Assembly: GCA_016748015.1 (NCBI GenBank)
Contig: JAAOMT010000512.1
Location: 1,923,598-1,987,597, forward strand
Origin: Geosiphon pyriformis
Taxonomy: Eukaryota > Glomeromycota > Glomeromycetes > Archaeosporales > Geosiphonaceae
Direction: 5' to 3'
DNA: 64,000 bases
The notes beneath the pieces were generated by a model. The model did not search any database. It had not been told where the DNA came from and was given only the letters and a program-made list of their open reading frames with translations. Of this stretch, positions 1-9,959 are shown piece after piece; the stretch's first letter is position 1; every line of letters starts with the position of its first letter. A program made the translations under genes and the position numbers.

Positions 1-1415
1 TTTTTTCCATTTGTACTCGGACTTTTCCCTTCTTTATTTTCTTTAGCTTCAATTTCGTTCTCCAGATCTCGGCTCAATAGATCATCAAAACTCTCATACA
101 ATGATTCCATTTGTAAAATATTTGGGATCTGTATGGCACCATAATCTGATCTTTCACCATCGCCCTTTGTTAATAATTGATTGGTTTCAGATAACATAAC
201 TGGCATCGAGAATCGACGTTCGACTGAAGTGGTAACCGTAGTACGAGTAAATGTACCAGCTGCTCCGGTCGGCTCGTTTACATTTCCCCTATAAGCCCAA
301 GATCGAGGTCTCGGTCGGTTCGTATGAGAAGTTGAACATTTACTATATGAAGGTGGATTGCTGCTCGGAAATTCTGTAAATTTATCCTGCGTTACTTCAA
401 TATGGGTTTCATTCTGGAAATTTGTTTGGGAAATGTTTTTGTAATCTTTTTTAGTGATAGTTGTTGGGATTTCTTTTGAATATTTTATTGAGTTCTCGAT
501 ATCACCCATTTCGTCTGCCTCAAGATCAGAATCTTGCAATTCATCCCCATCACCATAATGGTAAGAACGATCTGGAGTAGTCTTATTACAACAAGTATAT
601 GTACCAAACATCAATCTAAAGAAAATGGGAACAATAGAAATAAATGCAGCATCCATTATCGTTAACACATTTGTCGTCTCAGAAATAGAATTTTTTGCAA
701 TATGTGGATTCTGATAATATTTTTCCATTATAAAAATGATCATATGTGCCATTCCTACTAATATTCCAGCAAAACCTTGTACGATCCAAAGTTTAAATTC
801 CATAATTTTCTTTTGTGATTTCCAGAGTTTCCCCAAGAGATAGAAATAAAGTATCCCGTAATATGTAATTAATATTACGTATGCCAGGGTCCAACTTGAG
901 CTATGACAACATTCATCCTTAATAATCAAAGAAAGGTTTGATTTTTCACAAGTTTTTTGTGTGATATTCAAAAATATTAGGGTTAACACGCCAGGGAACA
1001 AGTTTAAAAGAATGAGATAAAACGAATGTAGTGGAAATGATGTAATGATTGTCTTTCGTATTAAGGTAAAATATGAATCAAGAAGTGGAACAAATGTTGC
1101 AGAAAACCAAAGTGGAAATCCGAAAACGAATTGAGCGAGTGAAGAACAAGAAAATCGCAATGGTAACCATGATAAAGAAATGTCGTCGAGGTCAAGCGTT
1201 TTTTCATATTCACTTAATATCCAAATCATTCCACCCACTATCGATAGGAATAAACACCCATAGTCTAAATGATTTTTAGTGATCCCATCATGATTATTTT
1301 TTTCCTTTGAAGAGAATGTAATATAATATGCCAAAATGATAAATCCAATGATAATACTAAATCCTATGATGTAAGAAAAAACAGAAGCTGTAATGTCTAG
1401 CTCACTAAAAAACAT
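1..1415 (-). CDS. Seven-transmembrane receptor-like protein, 3' end cut by the window edge
   Basis: An uninterrupted frame of about 471 codons runs from an ATG at 1415 to the left edge without a stop; an in-frame TAA at 1508-1506 closes the frame upstream. Seven hydrophobic segments follow one another, at about residues 10-32, 50-70, 90-118, 128-150, 168-192, 203-228 and 243-265. Charged loops separate them and a Cys-containing segment (CCHSS) lies before segment 5. After segment 7 comes a hydrophilic Ser/Thr/Asp/Glu-rich tail of about 200 residues, as expected for a cytosolic receptor tail. The topology suggests a plasma-membrane GPCR-like protein. I cannot place it in a named fungal class; a 7TM-RGS protein is an alternative, but no RGS domain is seen in the visible part. 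It has no internal stops, unlike the transposon frames, and is divergent from the SOD gene with about 860 bp between start codons. Confidence 0.72.
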   Translation of the reverse strand, partial: MFFSELDITASVFSYIIGFSIIIGFIILAYYITFSSKEKNNHDGITKNHLDYGCLFLSIVGGMIWILSEYEKTLDLDDISLSWLPLRFSCSSLAQFVFGFPLWFSATFVPLLDSYFTLIRKTIITSFPLHSFYLILLNLFPGVLTLIFLNITQKTCEKSNLSLIIKDECCHSSSWTLAYVILITYYGILYFYLLGKLWKSQKKIMEFKLWIVQGFAGILVGMAHMIIFIMEKYYQNPHIAKNSISETTNVLTIMDAAFISIVPIFFRLMFGTYTCCNKTTPDRSYHYGDGDELQDSDLEADEMGDIENSIKYSKEIPTTITKKDYKNISQTNFQNETHIEVTQDKFTEFPSSNPPSYSKCSTSHTNRPRPRSWAYRGNVNEPTGAAGTFTRTTVTTSVERRFSMPVMLSETNQLLTKGDGERSDYGAIQIPNILQMESLYESFDDLLSRDLENEIEAKENKEGKSPSTNGK

Positions 1416-1434
1416 CTTTTTTGTGGTGGAGTTT

Positions 1435-1470
1435 ATTATTATTGTTGTTGTTGTTGTTGTTGTTGCTGTT
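1435..1470. repeat. ATT/GTT trinucleotide microsatellite
   Basis: Three ATT units are followed by seven GTT, one GCT and one GTT unit. The tract lies just upstream of the predicted start of the minus-strand 7TM gene, so it would be in its 5' leader. Read through in frame it would encode poly-Thr, but the ATG lies downstream of it. Confidence 0.9.
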
Positions 1471-2160
1471 GAAATTGAATGGATTTTGCTTTTAGATCCA
1501 AAAAATTATATTTTTACGTGCCAGTTTTCGATCGGCTTTAAAGTCAAAGAGTGTTTATATCAAAATAATATGAAGCTGTAGACTTTTATTTTAGAAATAA
1601 AACTCTTTATTTATAATCGTATCGAAAATTTTACACGGTAAAACAATGGTTCATCACGAGTGATATTCTATACCCGTGAGAAAAATACCATAAACTATCA
1701 CCTTTTTAACGGTCTTCTTCGTTCTATGATTCACGCTTGGAATGTTTTGCCTTTGTTTTTTTTTTGTTTGACATACTCTTGATTTGGGAGGATGACCTAG
1801 ATTACAATGCTTAAAATGTGTCTACATAATAATTACGATGGAAAAACGGACTCTCAAGTTCAATTTCTAAAACTTTAATTATCAATGCCACCATTTATTT
1901 ATTTATTTATTTTTTTATTTATTTAAGTGAAATGCAATTCTCCTGTGGAAACTAACCGTACTAAATTTTAAAAAAAATTGTGAATCACGATTTCACCGAT
2001 TTTTGAGAAATTTTGCCTTTATCCTATTTGAGCTAATTTTTTTTTTTCCTAAATTATCCCGATCGATGTCAGGCGAGGGACTTCGTCAAGAATAGGTTTC
2101 AATCAGCCGACGAAAATCTTATCATCGAGCAGACTAACAAATTTTAGAAATTCGTTAGAC
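1471..2160. other. Divergent intergenic region between the 7TM gene and SOD
   Basis: No credible coding region is seen. It holds T-rich tracts and a run of TTTA units near 1895-1925. It probably carries the promoters of the two divergent genes, but I recognise no specific operator. Confidence 0.55.
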
Positions 2161-2167
2161 TATATAA
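2161..2167 (+). promoter_or_regulatory. Candidate TATA box of the SOD gene
   Basis: TATATAA lies about 110 bp upstream of the SOD start codon, a plausible spacing for a fungal TATA element followed by a leader of several tens of bases. Assigned by position and motif only. Confidence 0.45.
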
Positions 2168-2277
2168 ATCTAACATTAATAATCCATTTTTGATTGATAG
2201 ATATATTAGTTTGATTGGTCAATGTTTAACATAAATCTTTCTCTTCTAACGTAATATCCTTGCTCCTCTTAAACAAA

Positions 2278-3037
2278 ATGGCTAAAGCTATTGCCGTTCT
2301 CAGTCAAAATGTCAAGCAAGGGGAGATTCCCTCAAACACTAAACCCAATGGCTATGTAACGCTTTCAGAAGAAAACGGGCGAACCAGGATTGACGTTAAT
2401 CTCACAGGTATAGAGCCCGGTGAACATGGCTTTCATATTCAGTAAGTTAAAAATAAGAAAAGTGCACCTATCTATATTATATACGAAAAGGTCGTGTGGT
2501 TCAATGAAGGAACAGAGAATTTTTCTCCCTACTTCATTTTTGATTCTGTTTTATGTCAATGAATCCTGATCAATCATCTTTCAACATCTATAGTGAATTC
2601 GGGGACCAAACCGATGGATGTGTTTCAGCTGGTCCTCATTTCAATCCATTTGGTAAAAAGCATGGCGCTCCAACTGCTCAAGAACGTCATGTTGGTGATC
2701 TGGGTAATGTGACCGCCGATAAAGACCAAAATGTTGTCACCACAATCTACGATAGCCAAGTAAAGTTGTCCGGTGAAAACTCGGTTGTCGGGTAACGAAC
2801 TAAAGTCATACAATTTAAATTCCTATATTTTCTTATTAAATAATAAACTTATTGCAAGATTTTTTTTATAGGCGCTCGGTCGTTGTTCATGCTCTCAGGG
2901 ATGATCTCGGTTTGAAAGAGAACGATGAAGAGAGTCTCAAAACTGGCAATGCTGGAGCTCGTCTTCTATGTGGTGTTATCGGTAGGGCTTCTTCCTCATC
3001 TACTACTAATGCCACTCCTACAAAATCAATGCTTTGA
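2278..3037 (+). CDS. SOD1: Cu/Zn superoxide dismutase, three exons
   Basis: Exons 2278-2441, 2594-2791 and 2872-3037 join with GT-AG introns of 152 and 80 bp into a 175-residue protein. It dismutates superoxide to oxygen and hydrogen peroxide. All metal ligands are visible: His53 and His55 (GFHIHEFGD, His55 rebuilt across intron 1), bridging His70 (GPHFNP), His78, His87, Asp90 and His127. The disulfide pair Cys64/Cys154 and the active-site Arg151 are also present. The ATG at 2278 starts directly at the SOD fold, with no signal peptide, so it is cytosolic type. The family usually ends near GVIG; here about 17 extra residues, rich in Ser and Thr, end in Ser-Met-Leu, a possible weak PTS1. This is the only clearly intact conserved host gene in the window. 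Confidence 0.95.
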
Positions 3038-4399
3038 ATAACAAGGATTCAAGGGATGAAAATCTCCAATGTTTCCAAGTCATTCAATTATTGTACATAA
3101 TCTTTTTTCTCTTCTTTTCTTTGGATTTAAATTTCCTGCCTATTCTTAAATTTATACTTATCACATTTTGTTTTGTCACCACAGGGCTTTCTAAATAAGG
3201 AATGAACATTACATTTTGCTTTTTCAAAAATTGATCTCCAATCATTCTTATTATAACATAAGCCAGAAGTCTTCGTTGGGGATCCTGATTATATCAAAAA
3301 GAAATTACAGAGTTTCTACTATTTGTACAAATTTTTACTTTTTGAATTTTTCATAATGGCATGATTGACGATAGTGTTAAACAGAAATAAATAAATAATA
3401 TAAAAAGGATAATATAAACGAACTATGAGTCGTAGATGGTAAAAAATAGTAACTTTATCCCCATTATTAATCATGGATTACTTGGTAAAATGCAAATTTG
3501 CGAAAATCTCAAAACCTCAAAAGCGTTATCTACAATAATTTTGAATATCTTTTTAGAATCCAAAGATTGGTGACGAGACCTACTATTTTAATCAATTGAT
3601 TCTCGATAAATATTCATTATCAAGAAGATAGCATTTTTTGTTAGAGATAAAATGCAAATAAAGCAAGATGACAACTAAAGAGAAATCTTCAATTCTTTGG
3701 TCATAATGTTTATGGTCGACCTATAAATAAGCTAACTACTAAGCGAATTAAGAAATCGGTTGCTGATCAGCGTATCCTGGAACCCAAGAAGCTAGTCTTG
3801 TTGTGGAAAACGGTTGAAGGTGCCTGGTTCATCCATCAACAAATAATAATTAACCAACTTAATAGACGAGCATGACCCAACAGGTGGTGCCAAAAACTCA
3901 TTGCGCTAATATCAATATAAAAAGATTAAAAAATCTTTATAATTTTCAAAAGTCGCAGAATGATAAAGAAAATAGTTGTATAAAAGACAATGAGAGAGAT
4001 ATGCCTCTTCTTTTAACACCATTTTGTTCTTTCCTTTCAAGTCTGGTTTTTTAATAGAAAAAGTAAGTTGATAATAATTAAATAGAGAAAAAGTATGGAA
4101 ATAAAACTTCTTAAGATAACAGATAAAACTGGAGTTTCTTTCCTTTTTTTAATGTATTAATCCTAACGAGTTATCATAAGGAATAGAGGTTTTGAACTTT
4201 CCTAATCTATCTGTTTATTTGACATGATTTCTTTAATAAACTTTTTACAAGCAAGTAAAATTAAAATTAAATTACTAATATAATGTTGATATAAATATGG
4301 CTTATTTAATTACACTATATAAAATAATAATTTTAAAAAAAAATAAGTATAATATTTTCTTATCAATAATTCTTTATGTAATTTAATTTGTAATAAAAT
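3038..4399. other. SOD 3' flank and intergenic DNA
   Basis: This holds the SOD 3' untranslated region and then unremarkable AT-rich DNA. AATAAA-like motifs occur near 3385-3400. A somewhat less AT-rich stretch at about 3690-3900 has short open frames but no recognisable domain. Composition becomes extremely AT-rich from about 4250 onward. Confidence 0.5.
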
Positions 4400-5207
4400 T
4401 TTGAATAAAAAAATTATTTTGTGTTTTGTAATTATCTGTTGTAAAATGTTTTTGTACAATAAAATTTATTTTTAATATTATTATTTGAAAATTTATATTA
4501 TATATAATTTAATTAATTTATATTTTTTAATAATTATATAATATTTACAAACTTTTTTTTTTTTAATTTTATAACTATAATTAAAGCAAAAAATTATCTT
4601 TTTACTTCTTTTATTATTTAAAGCAGTTAGTAGTTTTTTTATAAATAAAATATTAATAGCTATAAAAACTGTTTAATAATACTTTATAAAAGCATTTTTT
4701 TTAAATAATATAATAATTATATAGTCTTTTATTGTTCTAAGAATACTTTTTTTATTTTTGGTTAAAAGTTTTTTTTTCAAAGTTTTATTAAAGTAACTTA
4801 TCTAAAATAATTCTAATGTAATTTTTATTTTTTTTAAAAGTCTTAAAGTTTTTTATAAAAAAGTAGTAACTAAATTACTTTTTTTATTTTTATTATTATT
4901 ATTGCTTAAATAGCCAAAAACCAACTTATTTAATTATTTATTATGTTTAATAACAATTTTTTTAAAGTATTAAAAAAAATTTCTGGTGTTTTTAATAGTT
5001 TTAGTGTTTTAAAATCTGTTTTTTTTCTTGTAAAAATAAAAATTTGGTTTTTTTTGTTTTTTTACTTTTTTATTAGTTTTATATTATTAATATTAATTAT
5101 AATACTTAGTTTTATTATAATTATAGATAAAAATAATTTTTTTGTTTTAAACAATAACAACAAAAACATGTTAACTAATTTTAAAAACAAAACAAAACAT
5201 GTTTTTA

Positions 5208-5900
5208 AATATGTTTTTAATTAATTAGTTTGCCAAATTACTTAATCTTAAAAATATATAAAGCTTTTTTATATAAGATTTGTTTTTTAAGCTTCTTTAA
5301 ATAATATATTTTAAGCTAGTTTTACTGATTTGTTTTGTTTTTTATTTTTAAAATTGTTAAATTTTTTATAATATATATTTGTAACTAATATAAAAACAAT
5401 TTTTAATATTTATAATAAAAGTTTTAAAATTTTTTTAAAACTTATTAGTGTTTAAAAATATTTTATTATGTATTTTAAATTTCTTAATATATTTAATATA
5501 TTAATTAATTTTAATAAACAAAAACAATATCAAATTTTTTTTTGTAATATGTTTAAAACTAAATTGATCAATTTTTTTTTAGCTATATAGTTTTTAAAAT
5601 TAATAAGCTGGTTTTTAAAATTAGTAATTATATTTGTTATATTTTTTGTTTTTTTAATTCTGTTAAGCAAATTTATTATGTAGTTATTATTTTTGGTTTT
5701 AAAAATAATTTTAATACTGCTGTTATTAAAATTAGTATTTTCAAAAAATATTGTATTTAATAAAAAACATTTAAATATTAATGATGTTTTAAATATTAGA
5801 ATTTTGGTTATTTAGCTTTAAAATATAAAATATATTTTTTTTTAAATCTTTGTTTTAATTAGCTACTTTTTTATTTTTATTTTTATTAGTTTTTTTGCTA
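5208..5900. repeat. First copy of an exact 693-bp duplication flanking the assembly gap
   Basis: These bases match 5921-6613 at a constant offset of 713 wherever I compared them. The copy stops exactly at the run of Ns. It is probably the same genomic segment placed on both contig ends. Confidence 0.85.
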
Positions 5901-5920
5901 NNNNNNNNNNNNNNNNNNNN
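5901..5920. other. Assembly gap of 20 N
   Basis: Twenty N characters mark a scaffold join. The sequences on either side are identical, so the gap is probably not real missing sequence. Confidence 0.99.
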
Positions 5921-6613
5921 AATATGTTTTTAATTAATTAGTTTGCCAAATTACTTAATCTTAAAAATATATAAAGCTTTTTTATATAAGATTTGTTTTT
6001 TAAGCTTCTTTAAATAATATATTTTAAGCTAGTTTTACTGATTTGTTTTGTTTTTTATTTTTAAAATTGTTAAATTTTTTATAATATATATTTGTAACTA
6101 ATATAAAAACAATTTTTAATATTTATAATAAAAGTTTTAAAATTTTTTTAAAACTTATTAGTGTTTAAAAATATTTTATTATGTATTTTAAATTTCTTAA
6201 TATATTTAATATATTAATTAATTTTAATAAACAAAAACAATATCAAATTTTTTTTTGTAATATGTTTAAAACTAAATTGATCAATTTTTTTTTAGCTATA
6301 TAGTTTTTAAAATTAATAAGCTGGTTTTTAAAATTAGTAATTATATTTGTTATATTTTTTGTTTTTTTAATTCTGTTAAGCAAATTTATTATGTAGTTAT
6401 TATTTTTGGTTTTAAAAATAATTTTAATACTGCTGTTATTAAAATTAGTATTTTCAAAAAATATTGTATTTAATAAAAAACATTTAAATATTAATGATGT
6501 TTTAAATATTAGAATTTTGGTTATTTAGCTTTAAAATATAAAATATATTTTTTTTTAAATCTTTGTTTTAATTAGCTACTTTTTTATTTTTATTTTTATT
6601 AGTTTTTTTGCTA
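5921..6613. repeat. Second copy of the 693-bp duplication
   Basis: Identical in comparison to 5208-5900. Only this copy continues (6614 onward) into sequence colinear with 28350-28590 of the related element, so deleting 5901-6613 or the equivalent gives one continuous element. Confidence 0.85.
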
Positions 6614-6950
6614 TTGCTTCTATGTTAATCTTTTGATTAGTTTTTGTTTGGTTTTTTTGAAATTTAAATTAAATGCTTTGGTTTTTTTGGTTAAATTTAT
6701 TATTGAACTTATTAATATTTTGGTTGTTTTAATTATTATTTTATTAAATACTTTTTTAGTTTTAAATACAAAACTTAAAAGTATAATTGCTATTGTTTAA
6801 AATAAAAAATTTGTTTTGATAAGATTTTAAATAAAGTTTTAATAATACTTTAAATAAAAATATTTAAATTTAATTATTGGTTTTTTAAAAGTATTAATCA
6901 ATTAATATTAAATTAAATATAAATAAAACTACTAAATAGATAAGTAATAT

Positions 6951-7280
6951 TGTTATTAACAATTATATATTAATTAAAATTATACATAAAATGTTTTTTT
7001 AAAGTAGATTTTTCTTTTTAAATTTAACATAAATTAATTTAAATTAGATTTATGTTTAATTATATATAAAAAATATGTGAATTATATTTAATTGTTGTTA
7101 TTTAATTTGATTTATTGTATTAAATAATAATTAGATTATATATTAAATAAAAATAATATTTACAATTAAAATTTTAATATATTAATAAATTTAATTAATT
7201 AATTAAATTTATAAAAGTCTAATATTAAACCAAAAATATACAATATTATATATAATAATAATATTTATTATAATATTTAA
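6951..7280. other. AT-rich spacer
   Basis: Almost pure A/T sequence between the two ORF1-only elements. No gene, RNA or repeat structure is recognised beyond simple A/T runs. Confidence 0.5.
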
Positions 7281-7321
7281 TAAGTATTATTAAAAAAAAA
7301 ACTCTTTGTCTTCTTAATTTT

Positions 7322-8414
7322 ATGATCACAATCAGAGCAAAGAGTAAAAAAGCTGTACTTAATATCTTTCCTAAGATATTTTATAAGATTTCAATCAAAG
7401 AAGTTCTTTTTGTTATAAAAGCAACCAGACAGAATGTTTTAAAAGTCTTTTCTTTATTTAATAATCATGAAAAGCTGTCTTTAATAACTACTAAAACAAC
7501 TTTCTTTTCTTTGGCTGGTTTTTCACCAGTCAAAGTTCTCTCAAAGAGACACATTTGAATTAGTCTCAATATTGCCTTTATTCTTTTAAAGAGCCCAAAG
7601 TTTTTAATAACAGACTGGTTAACAAGTTAGTTTTTTTTTCTATTGCTTTAACATCTGGTGCTACTAGTACTACTTCAAAAAAAATGGTCAAAAAGACCAA
7701 AAGTTTAGAAAAGTGAAAGCAGTTGTTTGCCTCTGCTATTGTTACACCAAACTCCTTTGTGATTCCAACTGAAATCTTAGGTAAGATTTCTATTGCATTA
7801 TCTGGCATATTATCTAAGTTGGACTAAGATCAACTACTGGCTGTATTATTAAATATGGTGCTTTTTGGCAGATTTTTACCAGTTTTAAAAGCAAAACAAC
7901 TATCTCTTATTGGATTACCTGTTTTTGGGAACTGGGCTGATTAGATGAAAACTAAATCATTTCCTCTGGTTTTTGGTGCTGTCACTAGTGGTGCTTGGAA
8001 AATTATTACTAATTATTAAAAGTTTGCTAAGTGGATGGTTTTTTTTCTGGTGCTTGGTGCTACTTTTAAGATCAAATTGGCTTATGTTAAGACTGTTTTT
8101 TAATTTGTACATGGTTTTTTAAGTGCAAAATCTGTTTTTAAAGACAATGTAAAGCTCTTTTGTATGGAGATTGCTTCTCAAAGTTTTTTAAATACTGCAT
8201 TTTTAGTTGAGTTTACAGGCTTTGTTTATCTTGTCACTTTCAAAATTGCCAAATTTCTGGTGGTTTCTGAGTTTGGTTTCTCTTCTGCTGCTGTTATACT
8301 GTGTAATATGCCTTTGGATGTGTCTGCTGCTGATATTAAGGTAGCTCTCAGTATGTTTGGTAGTGTTACTTGTGTTTTGCTGAAGTCTGCTAGCATTTGG
8401 CAATATGTGGTTGT
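7322..8414 (+). pseudogene. ORF1-like protein, N-terminal arm
   Basis: A Lys-rich start at 7322 is followed by several broken frames. The best stretch, 8164-8414, contains VILCNMPLDVSAADIK and ALSMFGSVTCV, which read as the two ribonucleoprotein-like strands of an RRM-like fold. The same order is found in the LINE ORF1 near 47860-47960. Such ORF1 proteins coat element RNA. The frame is cut at 8414 by the left LTR of the outer gypsy element and resumes at 27857. Confidence 0.65.
8411..8414. repeat. Target site duplication TTGT, left side of outer gypsy element
   Basis: TTGT lies directly before the left LTR and again at 27853-27856 directly after the right LTR. Keeping one copy restores the ORF1 frame. 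Confidence 0.8.
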
Positions 8415-9203
8415 TATTATGAAATGGTTTTCTTGGTATATTTTAATTGTTGATCTCCCATTTTAATTGCAATCAGTTTTTCGTGAGTTCCTCTATTTTA
8501 TGTGTTGGATATTAATAATAATGTACTGAAGGTTTTCTCTTAATGTTGTGATGTAAGTCTTCTTTTTAATTCTAGTTGTCTTTGTATGTTGTGTACTCCT
8601 TCCCAGAGGCTAATCTGAAATCTACCCACTGTTTGAAGTCTTCTCTGAGGCTATTCTTGCAATTGCCTGATGTGTTTCTCTAATCTAAAAACATAGAATG
8701 TTAATGGCCTTTTCACGATTTCTCTAAGTATATAATAAAGCTTTTTTCAATTTAATTAGTAACTACATGAATAATCTTGATTAGGGATTATTCTTCCAAA
8801 GAGTTCAGAGATGGAATGATAGTTTCATTTGCTAGAGAGGGTATGTGAATTTTATTGTTAATCTTGTAATTGTAATGTTCATTTAATTTATTATTTTTAT
8901 TAATTCTTTTTGAATAAGATTTTATTTTAGATATTTGTTGCTTTTAGTTGAAGCTTTTTCATTATTAAAAACTATTGTATATATATATAATTATTGTTTT
9001 ACAAAATAATGTCTTGTAATATTTTATTTCTGTTATTTCTAAATAGTGCTTGCTGCTATTGCACAATAGTGCTTGATGCTATTGTAAAATAGTGCTTGCT
9101 GTTATTTGTAAATCATTTTTTTTTTATAAATTGTTGCTGTGCTATTTCATGATTGGCTAATTTATATTATTTATAATTCCTATTAAATTCTTGAACTGTA
9201 ACA
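8415..9203 (-). repeat. Left (3') LTR of outer gypsy element
   Basis: It matches 27038-27852 throughout and also the solo LTR at 34157-34976 in inverse orientation. It ends TGTAACA. It contains three 23-bp tandem units where the right LTR has four, which accounts for most of the length difference. Confidence 0.92.
9042..9110. repeat. 23-bp tandem repeat inside the left LTR, three units
   Basis: Units start at 9042, 9065 and 9088 with core AATAGTGCTTGCTGCTATTG. Possibly a U3/R regulatory array; function unknown. Confidence 0.9.
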
Positions 9204-9220
9204 TTATCCCCTCCTTTCAA
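9204..9220 (-). promoter_or_regulatory. Polypurine tract of outer gypsy element
   Basis: On the element strand, GAAAGGAGGGGATAA lies immediately before the 3' LTR, the expected place for the plus-strand DNA primer. It directly follows the stop codon of the terminal ORF. Confidence 0.75.
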
Positions 9221-9930
9221 GATTGAGCTTTGTCGAAATCGAAGTTAATTTCTTCATTGATTTCTATATTATTGTAATAATCTAATATTGTATTATTAAT
9301 TTGTTGTTGTAAATTTTGAAATTGTAAATTGGTTAATTGCCCAATGCTATTAATTGTTATAAGATTCATAGTTGGATCTAATAGTACTTTGTGACAGTTT
9401 TCGAAAGTTTTAAAAATTCTGTAAACAGCTTTTATATGAAGTATATTGTTGGTTTTTTCAATAAAACTTTCCAATTGTTGTATCATTGTTTTGCTGAATA
9501 CTTTGACTGAATCTTTTGAGTATAATGTTTGTATGTTTAATTGTTTTCCCAATTGGTAATAACAATAATTAATAGGAAGTTTTTCCTTCAGCTGTTCAAA
9601 TATACTTGGTGTTAATTTTACTATGTTTATTTCTTCTGTTATCAATGTATTATTCAATGCTATTCCTAAATTTTTAATGGTTTTGTTGATAAAGCTATTA
9701 CTGTTTTTGGCAATAGTAGTATATGGTGCAAAACTAGATTTCTTATTTATTGTAGAATTTGGTATCATTTTTCTTTTATATGATATCTCGGAACTATTGA
9801 TTGTAATTTCCAAATCTGAATTTGATTGTTGTAAGCTTCGACATAGTTGTTGGGTTAATTTACTAATGTTTTCTAAAATATATGTCATTGTTTTAATTCC
9901 TGACTGCTTTTTGGGCTCTTTTGCATGCAT
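9217..9930 (-). CDS. Extra ORF downstream of integrase, outer gypsy element
   Basis: An open frame of 237 residues between the integrase end and the polypurine tract. It is hydrophilic, with no signal peptide or membrane segment, and has Gln- and Asn-rich segments and helix-prone stretches. The C-terminal third (VYRIFKTFENC..., then LQFQNLQQQI, ILDYY, FDFDKAQS) matches the corresponding frame of the inner element at 16150-16750 and, in decayed form, the AT-rich element near 30660-31400. It sits where other Ty3/gypsy groups carry env or a chromodomain but resembles neither. It is the longest intact frame in this element after gag. I recognise no family; an accessory structural or host-interaction role is only inference. 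Confidence 0.6.
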   Translation of the reverse strand: MHAKEPKKQSGIKTMTYILENISKLTQQLCRSLQQSNSDLEITINSSEISYKRKMIPNSTINKKSSFAPYTTIAKNSNSFINKTIKNLGIALNNTLITEEINIVKLTPSIFEQLKEKLPINYCYYQLGKQLNIQTLYSKDSVKVFSKTMIQQLESFIEKTNNILHIKAVYRIFKTFENCHKVLLDPTMNLITINSIGQLTNLQFQNLQQQINNTILDYYNNIEINEEINFDFDKAQS

Positions 9931-9959
9931 TTTTATGCCTTGTTAACTGTTTTTTGGTG

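Larger units (their letters stand above)
4400..6950 (+). mobile_element. AT-rich decayed copy of the ORF1-only LINE-like element
   Basis: No frame is intact, but the DNA is colinear with the better-preserved element at 7281-8414/27857-28995. Bases 5280-5440 match 8164-8414, 5440-5830 match 27930-28330, and 6640-6830 match 28370-28590. The matched run crosses the point where the other copy is split by the gypsy element, so this copy represents the empty site. Differences are mainly G-to-A and C-to-T. The left boundary is uncertain; the right end fades out near 6950. The 20-N gap and its flanking duplication lie inside this copy. Confidence 0.6.

Noticed and set aside
1073-1581. Plus-strand open frames at 1073-1279 and 1393-1581
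   Set aside because: They overlap the long continuous minus-strand 7TM frame or its leader microsatellite and lack any domain.
2260-2277. TTG codon six codons upstream of the SOD ATG as an alternative start
   Set aside because: The ATG at 2278 begins exactly at the SOD fold and the extension (LLLNK) has no targeting character.
2625-2813. Minus-strand open frame over SOD exon 2
   Set aside because: Shadow of the SOD coding sequence; no independent signal.
3872-4054. 60-codon open frame downstream of SOD
   Set aside because: No recognisable motif or homologous stretch in the window, low-complexity end, and in AT-rich intergenic DNA; most likely chance.
5208-6613. Real tandem duplication within the AT-rich element
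   Set aside because: Copies appear exact and abut a run of Ns, while colinearity with 27930-28590 needs only one copy.
9217-9930. Terminal gypsy ORF as an env gene
   Set aside because: No signal peptide, transmembrane helix or cleavage site; composition is hydrophilic and Gln/Asn-rich.
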